Positions 12,677 to 13,098 of a stretch of 13,098 bases of DNA are shown in pieces. Origin of the DNA: DATJZH01 sp035499215. GTDB lineage: Bacteria > Actinomycetota > Actinomycetes > Streptosporangiales > Streptosporangiaceae. Numbering within the stretch: position 1 is the first letter of the stretch; each line of letters starts with the position of its first letter. Where the stretch lies: NCBI GenBank assembly GCA_035499215.1, contig DATJZH010000047.1:1-13098 (forward strand). Reading direction: 5' to 3'. The position numbers and the translations under genes were made by a program. Below the pieces are notes generated by a model. The model was not told where the DNA came from and made no database searches. It was given only the letters and a program-made list of their open reading frames with translations.

Positions 12677-13098
12677 CGTCCGTTAACCGTTGCCTCTCTG
12701 CGTAGAAAGAGGGGCGGGCCGCCGGTCCTGATACCTGATACAAGCCCCGGTGGAGTCCGCCTAGCACTTCATGATCGTTTGTGGTGGCCGGTTATGCCGC
12801 GTTGGCCTGAGGTGACCAGTGTTGTGCCTGCTCAGGGGGCTGCCCTGACCTTGATCTGTGCGGCATAGTCCCCGCATCTTGCTCAGAGCTTCCTCTGATC
12901 GAGAACGTGATTGCCGAGTGAGAGGTTCACCGGAAATTGGCGCCAGGAAGGGCCGCCGGGGTCACGTCCAGGGAGGTGGTGTATGAGATGACCACCTCGA
13001 GATCTCTTTCTATTTAAGCACCAATGGCATCGATTGTCACGCCGGTATCATTAGTTTCGGAGTGCTTTCCGTTTCTCTGGCAGGCGGCGAGGATTTCC
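12677..13098. other. gene-free stretch upstream of the LuxR gene
   Basis: No reading frame here can be supported by family motifs or codon pattern. It presumably holds the promoter of the LuxR gene on the minus strand, but I see no clear promoter boxes. A tandem direct repeat (CCTGATA-CCTGATA) is at about 12727-12740. The last 150 bases are clearly less GC-rich than the rest (for example around 13005-13060). A plus frame is open from ATG 13024 to the window edge (25 codons, including a TTA), without a ribosome site. It cannot be judged from this window. Confidence 0.4.

Noticed and set aside
1..13098. CRISPR array, tRNA, rRNA or riboswitch
   Set aside because: No regularly spaced repeats, tRNA-like cloverleaf or known riboswitch core was found by eye on either strand. 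A covariance search was not possible.
13024..13098. Start of a new plus-strand gene at ATG 13024
   Set aside because: Only 25 codons are visible, without a ribosome site or recognisable motif, so it cannot be supported from this window.

Overview
The window looks like accessory DNA from a high-GC actinomycete (Streptomyces-like in gene content; the genus cannot be fixed from this sequence). The base composition, the GTG/ATG starts with ATGA overlaps, the NRPS and LuxR families and the mixture of degraded transposases all fit this.

Layout. (1) Bases 1-740 are transposon debris: the C-terminus of an ISAzo13-type transposase, a tyrosine-integrase fragment, and a multiply frameshifted Tn3-type TnpA fragment. 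(2) Bases 750-10026 hold a compact biosynthetic locus. On the minus strand, in transcription order, are a PCP-C-A-PCP NRPS (valine-like specificity code, no thioesterase), an MccF/LD-carboxypeptidase-like S66 protein with Cys in place of the catalytic Ser, a Cof-type HAD phosphatase, an APH-fold kinase and an MFS exporter. The last four genes are joined by ATGA overlaps. On the plus strand, diverging from the NRPS across about 215 bases, are a PurC (SAICAR synthetase)-like ligase with altered active-site residues and an overlapping SDR oxidoreductase. (3) Bases 10100-11916 are a second transposon graveyard: an IS200/IS605-type element with a twice-frameshifted tnpB, abutting an ISKra4-family transposase relic with a stop codon, a frameshift and a large internal deletion. 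(4) A LuxR-type regulator that looks like the C-terminal third of a LAL regulator lies on the minus strand at 11966-12664. About 430 bases with no supportable gene close the window.

How the genes may work together (inference). The NRPS carries an orphan N-terminal carrier protein and one complete module, so it would join an acyl or aminoacyl group loaded in trans to a valine-like residue. The PurC-like enzyme could form a further bond, such as an amide to an amino acid, and the SDR could adjust oxidation state. The kinase and phosphatase suggest a phosphorylated intermediate, an inactive phosphorylated storage form, or self-protection. The MccF-like protein suggests hydrolytic immunity, release or trimming, and the MFS protein suggests export. 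I do not recognise the product. The locus is bounded by mobile-element relics on both sides, which fits a transferred or rearranged cassette. Any further cluster genes, including the source of the group loaded on the first carrier domain, must lie outside the window or elsewhere in the genome.
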